Below are positions 58,300-64,000 of a stretch of 64,000 nt of DNA, piece by piece. The notes under the pieces were generated by a model. It saw only the letters and a program-made list of their open reading frames with translations, was not told the DNA's origin and made no database searches. The stretch comes from Limonium bicolor (taxonomy: Eukaryota; Streptophyta; Magnoliopsida; Caryophyllales; Plumbaginaceae): assembly GCA_023374045.1 (NCBI GenBank), contig CM041776.1, positions 476,583,375 through 476,647,374 on the forward strand, written 5' to 3'. Made by a program: the position numbers and the translations under genes. The first letter of the stretch is position 1; each line of letters begins with the position of its first letter.

Positions 58300-59643
58300 C
58301 GCAAAACCACTTAGTGTGTTTTACCGTACAAGTGTACGTGAACGGGGTTGTGCATAGCACAAAATGATTTGTTATGATGGTTGGCGCGTGTGTTATATTA
58401 ACATACGCATTTATTTGTGGGTGCATAGAAGATGCGAATACCATTGTGGGAAGTGTGTATTTTGTTAACAGTTGTGTGTGAGAGTACAAGTGGAAGGGAG
58501 TAAAGAAACTCCCGGGGAACTAAAACCCCGATGGTGCATAAATGTAAACCATGTATTGTATTTTGATAAAAATATATGTATATATATACAGTGTTGTGAT
58601 TTATGAGGGGTATAAGACCGACATAGAACCTAGTGAGAATTAAATTTCCTAGGTAACTTGAATTAAGTTGGATTTGGGTGAAGATTGATAGACGGAGTTC
58701 TATCCCTTGGAGATGTAATGATTATGACTAGAAGGATTTAAAGATGGAAAATGGATATGCTTGAATTAATGGTTGGTTGAAAAAGAAGTGGGAGGTGAAA
58801 CTTGATTATCATGAGATCAAGGGAAGCCGAACACAAATTGGAGTGGAAAGATAGTTCAACACACTGATGCTGATCACATCAGGGTTGGATGACTCTTGAA
58901 GCTCCCTGTAAGTGGTCATAAATAACTATGTTAAGAAAGATACAAAGAGCATAAATCGGACTTGGAGTTGTGTGTGGTGTTTTCAAAAGGATTTTCAATT
59001 GGTGTTTTCAAACAATCGATTAATATTTTGAATAAAAGATCTTCTTATACTTAACGTAGTAAAGAATATTTTTGTAGTACTTGCTCACGAGCCGAGGACG
59101 CATGAGCCTTTGTCTTCGGACCGGTGACATGAGAAGTACATATGTTAAAAATTAAGTGAATGTTTTGATCTCCAGAGGAACGGGGACCAGAAGGTGTCCA
59201 TCGCGACCGGGTTCTGCGGGATCACAGTGTATATGTACTCAACATGGGACTCGAGCCCATGGAGAGATGGAAAAGGTATTTCTGTTTGATATACATGCTA
59301 TGACATGTTGTTTGGTATGTGTGATAAAGGTTATTTTGACTTTGATCTCCTAAAGTGTATACTGTCAAGACCTACGAGTCCAAATGTGGTTATGTCACCC
59401 AGACCTAAGAGTCTGAGGGATATTATGTAAGTGCAAGTGTGGTGAAGGTACCCGGACCATTAAGTCTGAGGTTACCATGTGAGTATGATATATCATGTAT
59501 AAGGTGGATATGTTGCCCGGACCATTAAGTCCGAGGTTGGATGTAAAGGGTGGTTGGTAATGGAAGTTTTATGGCTATAAGTAATTCCCGTATTCTAATC
59601 CAATGATGCGAGGAAATGTGAACTTCGAGGACGAAGTTCTTTT

Positions 59644-59656
59644 AAGGGGGGTAGAT
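59644..59656 (+). other. Polypurine tract of A'
   Basis: AAGGGGGGTAGAT preceded by GAGGACGAAGTTCTTTT, directly before the 3' LTR start TGAAATACCCC at 59658. A common plant gypsy arrangement. Confidence 0.93.
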
Positions 59657-59657
59657 T

Positions 59658-62600
59658 GAAATACCCCAAACCTTGGTATGTTGTGTAAATGTTAAACTAT
59701 GGTATTTAAAGGCTAAAAAGTGCCTTAGAAACATAAATGAAACATTTAAACCATGGTAAAACACAATAAAACACTAAGACACGGTTTGAGCAAAAACATG
59801 CTCTAAGCTTGGAGTGAACTTGGTTAGGACCCAAAGAGCCTACCAAGACTTGATAATGTTTAATTATGACTTAACAAGGCTAATTAAGTCCTTAGGAAAC
59901 TTTGGTAGACAATGAAACCAAACAAAACACAAATAAATACCTTAAGGTCAATATGGGCAAAAATGTGCTCTAAGCTTGGGATAAATGTGTATAGGACCTA
60001 ATGGTCATACCTATGCCTTATTTATATGTTAATGAACATATTAAATCAATTACCAAAGAAAACCAAGCTTGGAAACAAGTTAAAACACAAAATGTGCTTT
60101 AAGAAGTCTTAAAGCACGTTTTTGAAAAATTGTCTTGTAAATAAGTTTTGAATGGCTAAATGTCCATCATTACTCTTTAATTAACATTTGTACTATAGTA
60201 TCACATTGGGTGGCATATTCAATGGGAAACAAAAAATTTCACTTCTATGTGCCTTGATTTGATGAATAGTGATTTTATAAGCTAGTTTGTAACATATAAT
60301 GTTATAAGTGATTAAGTTGTCAACAAAGACCAAAAACACCCTTCTAACTAAATGGTGGCCGGTTTTTATGAAGGTGAGTCACCACCATGTAAAAAGCAAT
60401 TAAGGAAAGGAAGGGTAGGAAGGTAAAAAGGAGAAAGTTACCTTTTAATACAAATATCTTGTTAAAGCAAGTTCTATCTTCATTTCTCCTTTCCTCCTTC
60501 ATTTCACACGACCCCAGCCTCCCTTCTTGCTCTCTTTTACGAGCTGATACAGCAACACCAACACCACCATTGTTTTCCATCTTTGAATGCTTGTAACTCC
60601 TAGCTCCATGGTCCAAATTCAATTCCAAGACCACCATTCTTCTAGTTGGAGCAAGCTCTACACTTCTACCTTTTCAAATCCTCAAGAACTCAGTTCTGGT
60701 GCCAAGGAGATTCACCATTGATGGAGCTTGAGCTCACCTTTTCACATATTATTGTTCTCCTTTGCTTCTAGGTAAGGAATCTCAAAGAAAAATCAAGTTT
60801 CCTCTCCTTTTAGTACATGGCCGAAAATTAACCTCACCATGGTGTCATTACCTTGCTTGTTTTAGCTTCATTTGAATCTTCCAAGGGCTTGGTGGAGTCC
60901 TCTTGATATATATTCAAGCTCTCTTTCCATTCCAAGGTAAACAATCATTTTAATACCTTAAGATAATATATGTAACTAGGGTTTATAATGAGATGAAGCA
61001 TAATGCTTGAATACTCATTCTATTATTTGTACATTGTATAGAAGTTGGCAAACAACTAAATACCCCACCGGTTTCACAAGGAAACAAGAAAGAAGTTTGT
61101 GAGGAAAAAGAGGTAAACAAACTATCTCAATGTAGTTTAAATGCCTTAGGAAAATGAGCTTGATTTGCTTAATAAAATACCTAAGGAGCCAATGGCAAAT
61201 GAGCTAGTAAAATGCTCTCAAGGAGTTTATTAAGGGCATATGTATTGTTGGGTGTATTCGCAGGTCAAAGGCATTACTTATGTGGGAAATTCAGTGTTTA
61301 AGGTTTATGCAATGTAAGGGCCTAAGAGCCATGTTATTTAAGGGCCTAAGTGCCAAGCAATTTAAGTTATGCATTATATTGTGATGTAGTGCTTAATATG
61401 TGAAGTTTGTGTGTAAAAATGTTCTTGATGGATCTTAGGTGTTCTTGAATGAATTAAGGTAAAAAAACCTAAGTGTTTGGATGTGGGTATATACTAGAGA
61501 AGCTATGGCCAATTTGGGAAGATGTGTGAGAAGTCTAAGTTCTAAGTGTTTTAAGGAAGTTTTGGTGAACTAGGGAGTGTTAAAGGTGAACGAATGTTTA
61601 CTTGAGAAGAAAGCATGTATTAAGGTGATTTAGAGGGATGCAAGGATTTAGGCGTTGTCTTGGAAATTTTAGGAATTCAATATGTGTTTTGAGAATGTAT
61701 TTAAGTCTTGGAGGAGTTTGATTAAGGTTTAGATAATGTTGATATTCAAGGAATAAGTGATGTTTAGGTGGGATGTGAAAAAGGAGGTTTAGTTAGTAAG
61801 AAAAGAAGTTTGAAAGATGATGTTAAGGTGTAGAGGAAACACCTTGGTATAGTGGTCAATATTGGTGAAATACCACTTGGAAAAAAATTAAGGAGGAAGT
61901 GTAAGCTTGGGAAAGGAATTGTAAGAATGACATAAGGAGTTTTGATATGTAAGAAAGGATGTTTGAATGATGATGTTGTGTGGAAGAAATGTCTTGGTAT
62001 AATGGTTAGAATTGGCATGAATCATCACTAAGGGACTTAAGGAGTATAAACTATAAGTGTTGGAGGCTTTGGAGGAATTTGGCTAAGTGTTTAAAGGTGT
62101 AGAAGTTGAGCATTTTGCCGTGTCCGAACTTCCGTCCGGACATGGAAGTTCGGACAGGCTCTGTTGGGTAAAGGATTTTCTAATCTTCGACTGATGTCCG
62201 AACTACCGTCCGAACATGGGAAGTTCGGACACACTTATTTTATTCTCTGGTTTGGCCTCGAACAGCGTCCGAACTTGGGAAGTCCGGACGCAAGTTCGGA
62301 CGTTCACCAGTTTGCACCCCTAGAGCCTCGAACGGTGTCCGAACTTGGGAAGTCCGGACACAAGTTCGGACAAGGCACTGTATGGACAAAAATTGTTGTT
62401 TTAAGGTATGGAAATGATGTGTAATGATGGGGATTGATAGGTAATGATGTTATAAGGTTGTTAAGGACAGGAGGGGTGAGTTTTAATGGTAATTAAGTGG
62501 GTGAAAAGTAGTATCAAAATGTAAAAGTAAAACAAGTTGAAATGTAAAGTTATGTAACTAAGTTAACGGGGAAAGTTAAGCATTAGACATTAAATAATCA

Positions 62601-64000
62601 AGCAAACCCCAATGTTAATAAAAACACATGTGATGTTAACAGTTGTTCGAGAATTGCTCGAGGAACATAAGTGGACGTGGTAAAGTGGACTCCGGTGACA
62701 GGTATGGTTTTCTTGCAACCTGTGTCCTACCGGATTACACCGGCTTGTATGCCAATATGTTTTCTGAGTGTTTGCCACCTTGTAAGATTAAAAACATGTA
62801 ATGAGTTTATAGTAATTCATTTATGTGGCGAATTTGGCCTCCGATACCATTTAACCTCAAGTATGTGTTAAACCTTAGCTAACCAAAACTAGGAACACAT
62901 GAGTGATCGGTATTCGGAGTTGGCGGCCCAAACCTTGGGAACGTGTTAACCACGGCTATGTGTGAGTTAGTTGGATATTGCTGTTGTATGCAAGTGTGTG
63001 AACCTCCCTTGTGTGCTTAACTCGGTTATGATACCGTATGGTGTGTGGATGTGGTAGGCTCCATAATGGATCTCTAACTACTTATTATTAAGTGTATATG
63101 TACTAATGGGGGGTGAGGAGTCCGGTTGTTCCGGCCACGCGTGTGATGGACGGAGTCGATATCATATCCGGTTCGGCTCTCTTGGTGTATGTATAGGTGG
63201 TATTCCAATTTGGTTTCTACCTTCCCTTAGCTTATCCAAAGCTAGTTACTGACTCACGTCGGGCCACAGGGGCATACGTATGTTATTTCGGTGTGCTTGG
63301 GATTACTATATCCGACACACCTTGGGTATAAGTTAACCGTTCTATATAACCGGACGGTAACGAGGTTGGTAACGAGCTTAACATGGGATTGGTAATAATC
63401 TCTAGGCTCACTGGCATACTAACTATGGTGGAAGGTTCCTTGTGAGAACCGATTTTATGGTGTTATGTAATGTTATGGTGCTATGCAAATTCCCTTGCTA
63501 TGCTATGGTATATATATATATTGGATGTTTAAAATGATTGTGATGTTATCGTGTGTACGTCGAAACAAGAAAGGTTTGTTATGTTTTGTTATGTGAGGAA
63601 TGAGATATGTTGTAGGTTATGGAGTGTGTGGATCATGGAAATGAATCCCAAGTTGTGACAAGAGGCGTTTAAGGATAACCCGATTAATGGGTACATGTCG
63701 TTCATTAAGGAAGTAGCTCCGTTTCAGAGGAGAGCCACTCTAGGGTTTAAGGAATCGTTGGATGGTTGGTTAAGTGTGGATGTGTTGGTTATAGGTTGAG
63801 CCCATTGAGGCGAAATATTATGTGTTGTATGTTTATGGCTTGTATGCATGATTTAAATATAATCAACTGCATGCTAAGACGACAATTAGTTGTGCGTGGC
63901 CCGGTAGCATGTGGGCTGCGGGATTACCATACCAGCAAAGGTGCTGAGCCCCTTGGGGGCCACCCTTTCTCTCCTTTTCTATTTCAGGTACAAGGAGCTG
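59658..64000 (+). repeat. 3' LTR of A' (first 4343 bp)
   Basis: Matches 50088 to about 54403 along its whole length with small indels and few substitutions; the remainder is beyond the window. Confidence 0.95.
62121..62372. repeat. LTR palindrome array of A' 3' LTR (4 units)
   Basis: Same four units as at 52541-52790 with almost no change. Confidence 0.92.

Larger units (their letters stand above)
54765..59643 (+). other. Non-coding interior of A'
   Basis: Six frames scanned: no stretch above 90 codons and no gag, protease, RT, RNase H or integrase motif. It aligns by eye with the reverse complement of 1-3041 in its first 3 kb, although neither codes for protein. The 3' part holds a hairpin plus purine tract (58263-58299) like that of C, and about 59440-59560 has repeats of CCCGGACCATTAAGTC(T/C)GAGG. 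Confidence 0.75.
50088..64000 (+). mobile_element. LARD-like LTR retrotransposon A', 3' LTR truncated by window end
   Basis: Plus-strand element: complete 5' LTR (50088-54747), initiator-Met primer site (54753), non-coding interior (54748-59657), polypurine tract (59644-59656) and the first 4343 bases of the 3' LTR. The two LTRs align throughout with sparse small differences, so insertion is fairly recent. With 4.66-kb LTRs and a 4.9-kb interior without gag or pol, it is a non-autonomous LARD-type element, a relative of A (1-7264). Confidence 0.9.

Noticed and set aside
1..64000. tRNA, rRNA or intact cellular genes
   Set aside because: None seen; all sizeable frames belong to retroelements, tandem repeats or the broken AlkB fragment.

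Overview
This window is repeat-dense nuclear DNA of a flowering plant. There are no operons and no ribosome binding sites. The plant evidence is stacked and nested Ty3/gypsy LTR retrotransposons with plant-type primer sites (initiator Met tRNA and probably Arg tRNA), chromovirus-type gag-pol remnants, a plant L1-type LINE with a DUF4283-like ORF1, and a broken AlkB-type host-gene fragment. I see no intact cellular gene, no rRNA or tRNA gene and no CRISPR array. The species cannot be told from the sequence.

Layout. 1-7264 (minus): 5' part of a non-coding, LARD-like element (A) with a 4.2-kb LTR. 7265-7604: broken C-terminal half of an AlkB-type 2-oxoglutarate dioxygenase. About 7705-40329 (plus): an old chromovirus (C). 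Its reverse transcriptase is split by a complete 9.06-kb gag-only element (B, 8776-17833, target duplication CATGC). Its integrase end and 3' UTR are amplified into 13 head-to-tail units of about 1.32 kb (19318-36421). It ends in a 3.95-kb 3' LTR (36380-40329). 40330-42385 (minus): 5' part of a LINE, cut by insertion of C. 42797-47616 (minus): 5' half of another chromovirus (D: LTR, gag, protease, RT). 47617-50087: AT-rich sequence of unknown origin. 50088-64000 (plus): a second LARD-like element (A') with a complete 4.66-kb 5' LTR, a non-coding interior and a 3' LTR running off the window.

How the parts relate. Insertion order can be read: LINE, then C into the LINE, then B into C; A inserted into the AlkB fragment. 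The C reading frame was silenced mostly by C-to-T stop codons at CG and CHG sites, as expected of methylated DNA.

Signals that standard annotation would miss: (i) the tandem array, a retrotransposon-derived satellite caught early, with distinct end and interior subfamilies; (ii) arrays of short palindromes in the middle of all five LTR types, with a shared period near 72 bp in three of them although the palindrome sequence differs; (iii) possible introns inside the LTRs enclosing those palindromes; (iv) a hairpin plus an extra polypurine tract downstream of pol whose stem covaries between C and A'; (v) a 33-bp minisatellite in B whose hairpin arms change together.
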